From Prochlorococcus sp. AG-363-B04 (GTDB lineage: Bacteria > Cyanobacteriota > Cyanobacteriia > PCC-6307 > Cyanobiaceae): a stretch of DNA of 64,000 nt. Shown here piece by piece: positions 7,021-16,069 of the stretch. The notes beneath the pieces are model-generated. The model was not told where the DNA came from. It saw only the letters and a list, made by a program, of their open reading frames with translations, and ran no database searches. A program made the position numbers and the translations under genes. How positions within the stretch are numbered: the stretch's first letter is position 1; the number at the start of each line of letters is the position of its first letter. The stretch spans positions 1-64,000 of the forward strand of contig QCFC01000006.1 of assembly GCA_003278465.1 (NCBI GenBank), read 5' to 3'.

Positions 7021-7068
7021 GACATGTTCATTGCAGTGGTGTAAAGGATTTTCAGCCTTGCCATAGAT

Positions 7069-7182
7069 TCACAGCTCCCAGTTGCAGTCAAAGCAGTTAT
7101 ATAAACCAAACCCTTTAAGTAATTCTATAGCTTGCTCTATATATTTGAGATCTTGATCTGGATCACAAGGATGATGAAGCAT
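7069..7182 (-). CDS. small conserved-looking protein with CxxC, 37 aa
   Basis: The ORF starts MLHHPCDPDQ, continues as an amphipathic helix (LKYIEQAIELLKGFGL) and ends in NCFDCNWEL with a CxxC. The orderly composition and CxxC motif suggest a real tiny protein, perhaps metal-binding. It lies 48 bp upstream of the carboligase gene in the same direction. No family is recognised. Confidence 0.45.
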   Translation of the reverse strand: MLHHPCDPDQDLKYIEQAIELLKGFGLYNCFDCNWEL

Positions 7183-7192
7183 TGGGAGGCAT

Positions 7193-7393
7193 TTGAACAA
7201 TTCAAACTCTCTTCCCTACGAAGTGCTTTATCCCAAGACTGTGACCTCACAGGAAGAGGTGGATGAGTTGACGGTTAAGAACTGGGATGATGGGTATCAA
7301 GGTTTAATGCTTAGGGCCCCAAATGGTTCATACAAGCTGTGTCGTTCAACGGTGAAGGGGAACACTCTTATAGATCCATCTTGGTTTTTCTGA
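7193..7393 (+). pseudogene. fragment of phage-type ATP-dependent DNA ligase
   Basis: The translation contains GYQGLMLRAPNG followed by YKLCRSTVKGN. This matches the signature GYEG(L/I)MLR-P-G-YK-GRST-KEG at motif IV/V of the nucleotidyltransferase domain in small ATP-dependent DNA ligases, especially those of phages. The preceding YEVLYPKTVTSQEEVDE also fits the region before that motif. The frame opens only at a TTG and ends in unrelated residues, with none of the remaining ligase domains around it. It looks like a relic of cyanophage or satellite DNA. Confidence 0.55.
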
Positions 7394-7536
7394 ACACTAT
7401 TATTATCCCATAATTGTTCTCCAAAGTGACTTTTTGGAACTGCAACCCAAGCATGCGATAAAGCATCTTATTTGAAGGGGTAAAAAATAATTAGAAGTCC
7501 AAAAAAACAAGACAAATACTTCTAATGGAGTTGATT

Positions 7537-7570
7537 TTTATTACAAGGAGAATGTTGTCCTTGTAATAAA
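7537..7570. repeat. 13-bp perfect hairpin
   Basis: The arms TTTATTACAAGGA (7537-7549) and its exact complement (7558-7570) surround an 8-nt loop. It sits 34 bp beyond the stop of the small gene at 7604-7783, where a terminator would be expected. However, it has no U-tract on that strand beyond the A/T-rich stem itself. Confidence 0.6.
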
Positions 7571-7603
7571 TCTTACTTAAGAAACTTCTGGACAACAATC
7601 AAC

Positions 7604-7783
7604 TTAACTGCCCTTCGACAACCACTTGAATGCCCAATACCCCAACAAAGCAACGATTACCCAAGGGATGAGTGCTCTGATGACCCACAGGGAAAGCAGA
7701 AGAACTAACGCAGAAAGGACAACCCGCTTGGTCATTGCCTTCGCGTCATCAGTCATGTATTCCCATCGAGGAATTAGAGACAT
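7604..7783 (-). CDS. small two-helix membrane protein, 59 aa
   Basis: The ORF starts MSLIPRWEYM, has a short charged N-terminal region (TDDAKAMTKR) and then two close hydrophobic helices (about 21-36 and 39-53), ending WLSKGS. This layout is typical of a small integral membrane protein. The plus-strand frame over the same bases has no protein-like features. A hairpin follows its stop. No family name can be given. Confidence 0.6.
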   Translation of the reverse strand: MSLIPRWEYMTDDAKAMTKRVVLSALVLLLSLWVIRALIPWVIVALLGYWAFKWLSKGS

Positions 7784-8064
7784 GGATTCGGAGTTTGTTG
7801 CCCTTCCTTTTTAATTGATTTCTTTGCTTTCAGTAAGGCATTAAGAAGGGCGGGGTATTTCGATCCCGCCCTTTGAGTCAAGCACTTATTTTTTAGACCG
7901 TTCGTGCTCTGACTCCTGATTCAATTCTAGATCGTTGAGAGCAAGATTCAATGGTGATAAACACCTGTTTTTAAGCAACTTCAGGACACCAACCAATCTC
8001 CAGCACTCGCTTCTTCTGCCAATGCCTATTCAGAATGCTTAGCAATGAATCGGGAGTTCTAACT
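7784..8064. other. intergenic, possible short minus-strand ORF
   Basis: Apart from a strong hairpin (7846-7873), the stretch contains a minus-strand frame 7886-7996 with a TTG start and a hydrophilic end (LNQESEHERSKK). It may be a remnant. I see no other support for a gene. Confidence 0.3.
7846..7873. terminator. 9-bp GC-rich hairpin, possible terminator
   Basis: AAGGGCGGG (7846-7854) pairs perfectly with CCCGCCCTT (7865-7873) around a 10-nt loop. It stands out strongly in AT-rich surroundings. U-tracts are weak on both strands, so termination is uncertain. No intact gene ends directly at it. Confidence 0.4.
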
Positions 8065-8335
8065 ATGGATCGGATGCAGCATGAAAATACTGCACAGAAA
8101 AGAACTGGAAGTGGACACTGGACTTGATCGACAAGTGCCAGAAGGAAATGGAAGGACTAAAAGATGAGAACTTAAAACTCAAAAGGCAATTAGTTCTCAG
8201 GTCTCAACTGAACAAGTAATACGAGTCCTCATCATTGGTTTGGAGTGTGTACGCAGCTTTCCTAGGGAAGAGCAAAAAAGGAGTTTGCTTAAGAGCTTAT
8301 AGGACTGATTATTTTTATGAATGCTATGAATTCTG
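8065..8335 (+). pseudogene. decayed copy of the 51-aa/110-aa gene pair, inverted orientation
   Basis: Bases 8065-8219 align with the coiled-coil gene at 1684-1839. One missing base near codon 6 shifts the frame, after which KWTLDLIDK and LKRQLVL are preserved up to a TAA in the same place. The adjacent start of the second gene has changed from ATG to ATA, and stops and frameshifts follow. The copy lies on the opposite strand from the intact pair. It is a second, rearranged and dead copy of part of the recombinase operon. Confidence 0.75.
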
Positions 8336-8420
8336 TTGTACCTATTACAACATCTTTGAAGGGCTTTTCTAAATAATTTATTTGTATTATGTTCCTCTAA
8401 TTTATTTCTTATTCTAATCA

Positions 8421-8800
8421 CAAAAAATAAGAGAGTGACTTTTAGAACTCTGATGCTTTCTAAATTTAAATTGATTAGATTTTGATTCTCCTGTATATGA
8501 ATAACGATAACTTAGTAGATTAAAGTCTTTTTTTAGTAAAGGATTTAATTCACATCAAGTTTGCGACCTTTTAGAACTAGCTACTTATAGCGAAAAGGGA
8601 TAAGAGATAGCAGACCCTGGGGAGGATTTAAATGGCTCAAACGTAGAACATCTGCAAAGTATGTCTTGGCTTTTACTTATCACATAAAAAGGATCTAAAA
8701 AATTAAATATAGTTTATTTAGGAGATCAAAATTTTTGTAATTTTGCAGAAATAGAAAATTTCAGTTATCTTCATTAGGAACATTAACCATTTGTTGACCT
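8421..8800. other. AT-rich intergenic, nothing recognised
   Basis: No ORF, RNA motif or repeat was recognised between the decayed gene pair and the TM2-domain gene. A GGGGAGG sequence near 8620 precedes an ATG that stops after four codons. Confidence 0.4.
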
Positions 8801-9118
8801 ATGCTTCGCAAACAAGAAAAAAATGCTGTCACAAGAGGACTCTTACTCGGTATTGGCTGGGGATGGGGTTTAGATAGGTTTTATGAGGGTGATAAAAAAG
8901 GAGGAATTCTTTCAATCATTGGATGGGGGATTATTTTTACAAGTTTTTTCTATTTAAAGTGCTCTGGCATTGAATACATTGATGGAGTAAAGAATTATTC
9001 GAACTATACTCCTAATCCATTAATCGTATTTCCATTAATTGCTGGTTTATATGGAGCGTATTTGATTATTAGAAAAGCCTTTAACTTGGCTAAACAATTT
9101 GAAAATGCCGAAGACTGA
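8801..9118 (+). CDS. TM2-domain-like membrane protein
   Basis: In this 105-residue protein the N-terminal half matches the TM2 domain pattern: a first helix with GLLLGIGWGWG, a GLDRFYEGDKKGG turn and a second helix (ILSIIGWGIIF). A third helix near 75-92 (PLIVFPLIAGLYGAYLII) follows. TM2 proteins are small membrane proteins of unclear role, often accessory to secretion or signalling. It is a single gene followed by a strong terminator. Confidence 0.6.
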   Translation: MLRKQEKNAVTRGLLLGIGWGWGLDRFYEGDKKGGILSIIGWGIIFTSFFYLKCSGIEYIDGVKNYSNYTPNPLIVFPLIAGLYGAYLIIRKAFNLAKQFENAED

Positions 9119-9205
9119 ATGTCATCGTTTAAAATAGATATCCATAAGCTTTGTCTGGACATCTTTTTTCTATTTCTTTTCCATTTGATCGGTAGCGGAC
9201 TAAAT

Positions 9206-9237
9206 AAAAAGCCCCCAGCAATTGCAGGGGGCTTTTT
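9206..9237 (+). terminator. strong bidirectional rho-independent terminator
   Basis: AAAAAGCCCCC pairs with GGGGGCTTTTT around a self-complementary core (GCAATTGC), giving a long stem flanked by A- and T-runs on each side. It lies about 90 bp past the TM2 gene stop. Confidence 0.85.
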
Positions 9238-9808
9238 ATAATTATGAAAAAGTTTATCCCTGGGATTTTTTTGCTAGAAACTTCAAAGGATAGGGATTCG
9301 TAAATTAACTATAAAAAATGAATTACGAGGATATTTTTTTTCAGTTAATTGAGATTCACCTAGGCTTGATCATCTTTTGGGAATCTGACATAAAAAATGG
9401 ATGGAAATTAATATCAGTACAAAGATAAACCATTACCTTTCCTTTATGTAAAGGTTATTATTATAAGTGCATGGATGAATTTCGTTTGATCTAAAATTGG
9501 TGCGAATTTATGCACTAAAGTATTGGAAGGATATTATAAAAATCTGTTCTATTTTCGCTTCTCGATTATGATTAGTATTAAAATAATAGAGAATTTTACT
9601 ATTTCGTGTAGATATGATCCAAACGAGATTTGTATCGGTGCAGCACTTGTAATAATCTGAGTTTGACCTGTCAAGATCAAATTCTTTTTTTATTCACTTT
9701 CCTGATTAAGGGAAGTCTAGATTTATTGGATTTGGTGCTTCCTTTTCTCATCCACTACTAGAATTGGTTTATCATCTTCTAATCAAGCATAGGCCTTGAT
9801 TTTAATTA
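9238..9808. other. AT-rich intergenic, no clear gene
   Basis: A 36-codon plus-strand ORF at 9318-9428 (starting MNYEDIFFQL) is the only open frame of note. It has no supporting context. Nothing else was recognised up to the oxygenase gene. Confidence 0.35.
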
Positions 9809-10456
9809 ATGGAAATTTCAAATAAAGCTTTTCCTAATAATAGTTTTCTAGAGATTAAGTTAGATAGACATATAGTAGATTATTTATGGGAAGTAATAAT
9901 CCAGGGAAAGAAGAAAAAAGAAGAATATAAATCAAGGTTAATCGGTAATATCAGCCATAGTTATGGACTTATAGATGCCAATGAATATTTTTATAAAAAT
10001 GTCTGTATTAAATTAGTAAAGCAATATCGAAAGAAAAATGGTGGTTTGGACCCTTTCCAGTCAAATATGATTGTGAACTCTAAGACTCCATTAATGTTGG
10101 AGGAGTTTTGGGTAAATTATCAGTATCAAGCAGAATTCAATCCATATCATTCTCATGGAGGCGTTTATTCATTTGTTATTTGGATGAGAATTCCTTATAG
10201 TGTTAAGGACCAGTTGGAATTGCCTCAATTTTATGGGACAAAAAGGGTAAATCTAAAAGCAGGTACTTTTGAGTTTGAATATATTGATTTACTTGGAAAT
10301 ATTAGGAATATAAAATATGTACTTTCACCGGAATATGAAGGGACGATGCTTTTCTTTCCAGCAGCATTAAGACATTGTGTATATCCATTTTATGGTACAG
10401 AGGAACCTCGTGTTTCGATATCAGGCAACCTTTGGTTTGTACCTGTAGATCAGTAA
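9809..10456 (+). CDS. 2OG-Fe(II) oxygenase-like protein
   Basis: This 215-residue protein resembles the 2OG-FeII_Oxy_5 family often found in cyanophages and marine bacteria. It has a NPYHSHGG motif (His114, His116) in the first iron-ligand position, a late FFPAALRHCVYP segment (His189), and the C-terminal RVSISGNLWF strand that carries the 2-oxoglutarate-binding Arg. Such enzymes hydroxylate small molecules or proteins. The substrate is unknown; the setting suggests sugar or surface modification. It is monocistronic, with gene debris on both sides. Confidence 0.6.
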   Translation: MEISNKAFPNNSFLEIKLDRHIVDYLWEVIIQGKKKKEEYKSRLIGNISHSYGLIDANEYFYKNVCIKLVKQYRKKNGGLDPFQSNMIVNSKTPLMLEEFWVNYQYQAEFNPYHSHGGVYSFVIWMRIPYSVKDQLELPQFYGTKRVNLKAGTFEFEYIDLLGNIRNIKYVLSPEYEGTMLFFPAALRHCVYPFYGTEEPRVSISGNLWFVPVDQ

Positions 10457-10658
10457 AATGTTGTAAAAATCTCCTAACAATGCAGTTCACAAAAACATAT
10501 TAAGCTTGAATCTTGAGAAGTCTGTGAATTATTATTTGATTAATTGCGAGAAAGAAGTAATTGTACCAAATAAGTTTCTTGAAACCTGGATTCCTTCATC
10601 TTATAGGTAATCATTTCATAATATTGCATCTTATTATTTGATTCTTATACAGCAGTTT

Positions 10659-11010
10659 GATGGGTACTAGCAATAGAAGCAGCGATCTCATTTACTCATG
10701 ATTATTCATTAAATAAAGCATTTCCAAATCTTGCTTTGAGTGGTTAACCTTTCTTCTCAAAAAGGTCAAAGCACCAGTATTCAATTGTTATCCAGCAATC
10801 ATTGCTTCGGACTGTTCGATGGCATGTTCTAAGTTTTTTATTTTGAGTTGTCTAATCTCCTTATCCTTCTTGAGCTGATCAATCGAGTAGTCATCAATCA
10901 TTTTTTGTTTCTATCCTTGATGAATACGCTTGCGGTTTAAATGTTAATTGCCACAAGATAAAATTAGAATTCAATTGTAGGGTATATATGAAGAGCACAT
11001 CATTCTTAAA
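10659..11010 (-). pseudogene. decayed copy of operon segment 2130-2490
   Basis: The sequence aligns over about 350 bases, in the same orientation, with the end of the 38-residue gene, the whole 69-residue gene and the first bases of the secreted-protein gene. Conserved stretches include those encoding IRQLKIKNLEHAI and the stop/start junction. Substitutions and in-frame stops make all parts non-functional. It shows that the operon, not single genes, was duplicated. Confidence 0.7.
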
Positions 11011-11539
11011 CTAGAGCACTTATGCATTAGGAAGAAAGTTTTGTTGCACCCAACTACGATGCTTTGTGGCGCTCAGCAAAAGACTCTATCCAAGTTGGTT
11101 TGTCAATATCACTGCGATCTCCTATGAATATGGATGAAAACCTCATTTCCCTTTTCGCCCAGGGTTGCAGAGGAATGTTCGGAATTTGTATTCCTCCGCA
11201 ATATTTGCTAGATGCTCTATTTAGGATAGTTGGCTTTTTGATGGTTCTAGGTGAAACGTTTTGATCAGTCTCGTTTCTTAGTAGCACTTGAGCTGAGAGG
11301 ACTTTTCTGCGTAATAATGATGTTGTTGAAGGGGCTTCAATTATATTTAGATTTATTGATATATTAATCATTTTTCAATTCTGAGATTATTTTCAGATGG
11401 TGAAAAATTCGACTCTAGATTTTTAATATAATGATAAGGCTTAAAGCATCGGATCTTCTTATTAAGATATTAGTAGATTTTGGTGTTACAGGAGGTTGAA
11501 TATTGGATTCATTTGAGTCAGCTCATAAATTGGAATGGA
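11011..11539. other. intergenic with ambiguous open frames
   Basis: Both strands have open frames of 66-105 codons between 11054 and 11371, but neither shows a recognisable domain, a convincing start context or protein-like composition. I regard the stretch as decayed coding DNA of unknown origin. Confidence 0.3.
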
Positions 11540-12040
11540 AGATGTTTATATGCACCATGAATAGGCGGCAAGTCTTCTGGTGATGCGGCTAATAGAGTAA
11601 CTGATACCCCTCAGGTGTGTTTTGTCACAATTGCACATCATCATCTAATTATAACTATATTTCTAATGAATAATTTTGGATATCAGGCAATTATGGATAC
11701 GCAAAAGACCTATTTTATTGGTAATAGATTTTTGGTTGAATCAGATTCAGGCTTGTCTTTACCTAACTTCTCAAAAATACTAGAGGCATTTAATTTAAAT
11801 TTTTGTAGATTTAGGGGTCCAGACCTCCTAGGAGAAAACAGAATAATAGAATGGATTAAAAAGAAGGGACCATTAGTATTAGATGTTCTTACCCCGATGA
11901 ATATTCCTATGACACCGTATACTGAGATTGATACTTCTTGTAATCAGACAGTAGCTATTTTATTGCCAACTACAGTTCCCAAGATACCCCATTTATCGAA
12001 TAAAATACTGGACGAAATCTTTCAAACAAGTAATTTGTAA
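11540..12040 (+). pseudogene. C-terminal stump of a second thiamine-diphosphate carboligase
   Basis: The readable frame gives a damaged ThDP motif (GDAANRVTD near 11580), then MNNFGYQAIMDTQKTYF and SGLSLPNFSKILEAF. These align to the NNAGYS...GLSFPNYKDLARAY part of the carboligase at 5212-7020. The N-terminal two thirds are missing, so the open frame from 11615 cannot form an enzyme. Its TAA overlaps the ATG of the following SDR gene (TAATG), so carboligase and SDR were once an operon. Confidence 0.7.
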
Positions 12041-12867
12041 TGTTAACAATAATAGTCTCCGTTACTTCTGATATTGGATTTGAACTATGCAAATCACGTA
12101 TTAATTTGTCAGAAAACGTAATCGGCACATATAGAAATAAAGGTAATTTCCCAATTGATAGTTTGTGTAAGGAATCTATTTATTTAGATTTAGACAATCC
12201 CTCAACTTTTGATAACTTAACAGAGGCTTTAATATCTAATTCTCTTCATTGGGATAAGTTAATCTTCTGTCCATGTCAGCCTTATCCTTATAAGAAATTT
12301 TTTAATTCGGAGTTTTCAGAATGGGAGCAAAGTTTTAACTTAAATAGCTTGTTACAACTTAATTTACTTCATAAATTATACCGATATAGATCAAATTTAT
12401 CAAGAGTTATTTTTTTTGCTGGTGGAGGAACAAATAGTGCTGTGGATAGTTTCTCTTCATATACAAGTGCTAAGATACACCTTATAAAAATGACTGAATT
12501 ATTGGATTTTGAAAATCCTGATATGGTTTTTACAATATTAGGTCCAGGATGGGTTAATACAAAGACTCATCTTCATGCATTAAAGTTTAATGATGTTAAT
12601 TCAGAAAAATATAGGGAAACTAAAGCTCATTTAGAAAATACAACTTCTATGACACCATTAAAGGATATATCTATGTGTGTTAACTGGTTACTTTCTCAAC
12701 CTAAGGATATAGTTGGAGGTAGAAACTTTTCGCTTGTGTATGATCCTTGGGGAGAAGAGCATCCTGATAATAAAGCTATGAAGGATTTGCTAAGGTTAGA
12801 TTCAAACACCTATAAGCTTAGAAGGTTGGGAAATAATCTTCTCTCAAAAAATAGATATTCAAAATAA
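12040..12867 (+). CDS. short-chain dehydrogenase/reductase
   Basis: This 275-residue protein has a classical SDR layout: an N-terminal Rossmann strand with a degenerate glycine motif (VSVTSDIGFEL), an NxxS-like segment, a Ser-containing strand (VIFFAGGGTNS) and the catalytic YTSAK (Tyr-x-x-x-Lys). After it comes a PGWV motif where PG is usual. The weak cofactor motif may alter NAD(P) preference or indicate decay. It was translationally coupled to the truncated carboligase upstream. In nucleotide-sugar branching pathways an SDR reduces the keto product of such a carboligase, so that role is plausible. Confidence 0.6.
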   Translation: MLTIIVSVTSDIGFELCKSRINLSENVIGTYRNKGNFPIDSLCKESIYLDLDNPSTFDNLTEALISNSLHWDKLIFCPCQPYPYKKFFNSEFSEWEQSFNLNSLLQLNLLHKLYRYRSNLSRVIFFAGGGTNSAVDSFSSYTSAKIHLIKMTELLDFENPDMVFTILGPGWVNTKTHLHALKFNDVNSEKYRETKAHLENTTSMTPLKDISMCVNWLLSQPKDIVGGRNFSLVYDPWGEEHPDNKAMKDLLRLDSNTYKLRRLGNNLLSKNRYSK

Positions 12868-13495
12868 TAACAGAATAATAAGTATAGATCTACGATTTAC
12901 TCTGTTCAAATGGAAAGCTTCAAGGAAAAAGGATATTTCAGATATTAGAGAGTAGTAACAAATTAGACGAAAAAGGATATGAGGAAGTACATCTAGAGAT
13001 ACTATATCCTGACTTCCCAACTACCGGAATCTAATTCGAGAGGTTACTAATGCAGTAGAAAATGAATTTGTCAGTTATAAGTTTATCATTAATTCATCTA
13101 AGGAAATATCTATAGGAATACTAGTCATTGAAGAAGAAATGTTTAGAATAAAACCAACTCTTATGATTCAGGCAATTACATTAATAACAAGAGCTATTAT
13201 AAGTAATTTTCCATATAATCCTACATGAAGTTTTTGAACAAAGGATCATATTGGATCTCTTTATGAAATAGCAGAAAATCATGTAATGTACTTGATTTCT
13301 ACCGATAAATCTTCTTATAACCTTGTTTCCTGAAGTTTTCTTGGCAGCAAGTCTAGATATTTATTCAGGAACGTATGGAGAAGGGTTTATTAGATTCTGC
13401 TCTGCTTGTTCTATGCAAAATTGCAGCATTCAGATAAGAGAAATAGTATATTTATAGCTTCTTTATCCTAATAACTTTTTCATTATGGCTTAAAT
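12868..13495. other. decayed coding DNA, possible aminotransferase remnant
   Basis: Several plus-strand blocks translate into ordinary protein sequence interrupted by stops, for example ISIGILVIEEEMFRIKP near 13100-13160 and GEGFIRFCSACSMQN near 13378-13425. The latter resembles the C-terminal GEGYIRFSYA motif of PLP aminotransferases. No intact ORF remains. The assignment is tentative. Confidence 0.35.
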
Positions 13496-14407
13496 CTATT
13501 GGTTCCATTTATGCCTTCTTGAAATGAATATTGACCCTTCTCTATGTGTTACTGGAATATCTTCTAATTTAGTAGCGACTTGCCAGCCTGTTTTCTGAGT
13601 ATATACAGGTAAATCCAATTTCTTAAAGAATGACCATAATAGATCTCTTGTTTCTAATGTTGAAATCTCAACTATGAAATCAGTAGAGTTAAATGTTATT
13701 GGATCTAGACTAGTTAATACATCCCCTTCAGAACCTTCAATATCCATTTTTATAAGGTCATATTGTTTTGGAAGATTCCTTGCACTAATCACGTCTACCT
13801 CATACCTTTCAATTGGACCATATCCATTTTTCAAGTCATTAAGGTAACTCCCAGTTGTGTTATTTATGACTCTATTAAAAATGGCCTTCCCGTCATAATT
13901 TGAAACTGCTTTCCGATAGATTCTATTATTTACATATTTTCCAACAAATTGAACCAACAATTTATGGTGTTTCTCGTCCGGCTCGAATGAATCAACCTTA
14001 TAACCCAATTCACATAAAATCTTACTATGTAGACCACAATTGGCACCTACATCAGCAACATTATAATACCTTGAACGGTTTCTTTTGTAGAAATCATAAA
14101 TTAACAGTTCATCTATTCCAAAGAAATGTCTAGATGAAATTGAACCAAATGTAAGAGAGGGAAAATCTATTTTTATTCCTAGAATTGAGTCAACATAATC
14201 ATTATTGTGGTAATGTACTGCATATTTTATAATTAAGAGTTTTTTAAATAATTGGTAAACGGGTGACTGTATAGATTGGAATTCCGGGTTGTTTGACAAG
14301 TATGTAATTAGCTCATTAGTATCAAAGTTTATATCGCTAATTTTTATCTCATCTAAGTCAGACTCACTTAGTTTATCAACAATACTTTCTAGTTCCTTTG
14401 GTTTCAT
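13496..14407 (-). CDS. FkbM-family methyltransferase
   Basis: This 303-residue protein has a C-terminal FkbM domain: SAM motif I in VADVGANCGLHSKI (near residue 120), an acidic post-I motif (DSFEPDE) and the family signature DLIKMDIEGSEGDVL (about 222-236). The N-terminal 90 residues are an unassigned helical extension. FkbM enzymes methylate hydroxyls on sugars or polyketides; in this island a glycan is the likely target. It is a single gene at the downstream end of the minus-strand block. Confidence 0.8.
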   Translation of the reverse strand: MKPKELESIVDKLSESDLDEIKISDINFDTNELITYLSNNPEFQSIQSPVYQLFKKLLIIKYAVHYHNNDYVDSILGIKIDFPSLTFGSISSRHFFGIDELLIYDFYKRNRSRYYNVADVGANCGLHSKILCELGYKVDSFEPDEKHHKLLVQFVGKYVNNRIYRKAVSNYDGKAIFNRVINNTTGSYLNDLKNGYGPIERYEVDVISARNLPKQYDLIKMDIEGSEGDVLTSLDPITFNSTDFIVEISTLETRDLLWSFFKKLDLPVYTQKTGWQVATKLEDIPVTHREGSIFISRRHKWNQ

Positions 14408-15307
14408 TAGCTTGTTTTGCTTATTAATTTATACCATCTCTGTTTGGATGAGCAACCTGATGTTCTTTTGTTGACTAGTAGTGTTACGTTTTTCGAAATC
14501 TAATGATTGAAATCGGTTTGCTGCAGAAATGATGGCCTCCAGTTTTTTCATTTTAAAACCTAAATATTAGGTGTTCTAAAAAATGCTTTTCCATTGTAAC
14601 ATCCTACCAACTAGAATGTGTTGTCGGAACATTAGCTCTTTGGATAAAATCTTTTTTGAATCATATTAATTTTCAGAAGTGACTGTAAATCTCAACTCTC
14701 TAGAATAATTAATTTTTTAATTGTGTCCTTTTGAGTATTAAGCCTCCTATTAGAGGAACCATATTCTTTATTACTCATTCAAGACCGGGATTGTTTAGAT
14801 GCTCAATAAGAGAGAGCGTTTTCATTGAGCTTTCAAAATAATACAAGCAGCCTAAAAATACCTAGTTTAATTCTTTGAATTCCTCTAGCAGAGGAGATAA
14901 TTAAGGACTAGATCTAGTTTCATAAAAATAGATTCGAAATACTTTTATGTGAACACAACTATTATTTTCTACAGTCTTCTCATCCCTTTGTTTTCAGCCC
15001 TGACTCTAATATCGAGCATTAGAACTTTTCTAATGCCTCTTTTGGTTATTAATAGTAATTATAATGAGAGCTGTAGATTTATTTGTGGAGTTTTTTTAAG
15101 GAATTTAGTTTTAGTACCTTACTCATAGCTATTACTCGTTCATCAATAGAAAACATAAGTCTTTGTAACATTATTTTCTTGAATCTACGCAAATGATGTC
15201 AAAATCATCTTGTCTATAATTGATTTTAACTTTGCATTGCATGGATTTCCATGAGCTCTGCCAATTGGACCACATATTTAGGGCAATATTATGATCTCAT
15301 ATGAGCA
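14408..15307. other. 900-bp gene-free stretch
   Basis: No ORF of believable composition, tRNA or clear terminator was found. Scattered short frames with stops suggest old gene remains, but none aligned by eye with other genes in the window. Confidence 0.4.
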
Positions 15308-16069
15308 TTAAATTGTATTTTGACTTTTCTCTATTGAATCAATGATGTAGAAAGCTTCAAGGTTCTCAAGGCTATTATCAAGAATAATATTTTGCCCTTT
15401 AAACGAGTTTAAATTAGTATTTACAATATATTCTATTGTTTGCAGGATATCAGAGTATGGTGTTATCCCAATATTCTTATTTAACTTCGATAATTTCTCT
15501 AAGATATATCTTTCTGATGAGACGTTTCTTGCCATTAATCCAGGGCTAATTGTATTACAACTAATTTTCTTACTTAATAATCTAACTGATAAGTATTTTA
15601 TTAATGAATGAGCTGCTGACTTACTTGCAGAATATATAGGTGATTCCATTAGTGATACTCTTTCTGAGAGAACAGAGCCAATATTTATTAAGTGATTTGA
15701 CTTATCCTTGTCTTTTCCTGTGAAATTAGAAATGCAATATTTTTCCATTGTATCAGATATTATCAGTAGTGAATTTATATGTAGTTCAATAAGATTATTT
15801 TCTGATTTTATATATTCCTTTAGCTGACATTCACCACGTATCCTACTGCTAGGTATCGCACAATATATTGAACAAATTGGCTCTTGAGTTTGCCTTATTA
15901 TTTGCTCCAGAAGATTGCTAAAGTTTTCGATATTCCTAAAGTCAATTACATAATCTGTTGTTTCTGAATCATTAAGATCTAGTCCTAAAGTATTTAATTG
16001 ATTAGAATTAAGACTATCAATTAGGAAGCTACCTAATGCTCCAGAAGAGCCAAATACGATGAATAACAT
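15308..16069 (-). CDS. short-chain dehydrogenase/reductase
   Basis: This 253-residue SDR has the cofactor motif GSSGALG (residues 7-13), an acidic residue at the end of the second strand (GLDLN, suggesting NAD), and a catalytic Ser in NIGSVLSERVS. It also carries YSASK with the Tyr/Lys pair and an NTISPG motif. It overlaps the upstream SDR gene by one base (TAATG), so the two are co-translated behind the radical SAM gene. It probably oxidises or reduces a sugar intermediate. Confidence 0.75.
   Translation of the reverse strand: MLFIVFGSSGALGSFLIDSLNSNQLNTLGLDLNDSETTDYVIDFRNIENFSNLLEQIIRQTQEPICSIYCAIPSSRIRGECQLKEYIKSENNLIELHINSLLIISDTMEKYCISNFTGKDKDKSNHLINIGSVLSERVSLMESPIYSASKSAAHSLIKYLSVRLLSKKISCNTISPGLMARNVSSERYILEKLSKLNKNIGITPYSDILQTIEYIVNTNLNSFKGQNIILDNSLENLEAFYIIDSIEKSQNTI

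Noticed and set aside
7626-7814. Plus-strand ORF of 62 codons
   Set aside because: It is antisense to the 59-residue two-helix membrane protein, which has far better protein character.
8197-8421. Minus-strand ORF of 74 codons
   Set aside because: It is antisense to the degraded copy of the 51/110-residue gene pair, and no domain or start signal is seen.
9318-9428. 36-codon plus-strand ORF
   Set aside because: It is isolated, lacks a ribosome-binding site and has no supporting context.
11054-11371. Opposing ORFs of 105 (minus) and 66 (plus) codons
   Set aside because: Neither shows a motif or believable start. Probably decayed coding DNA.
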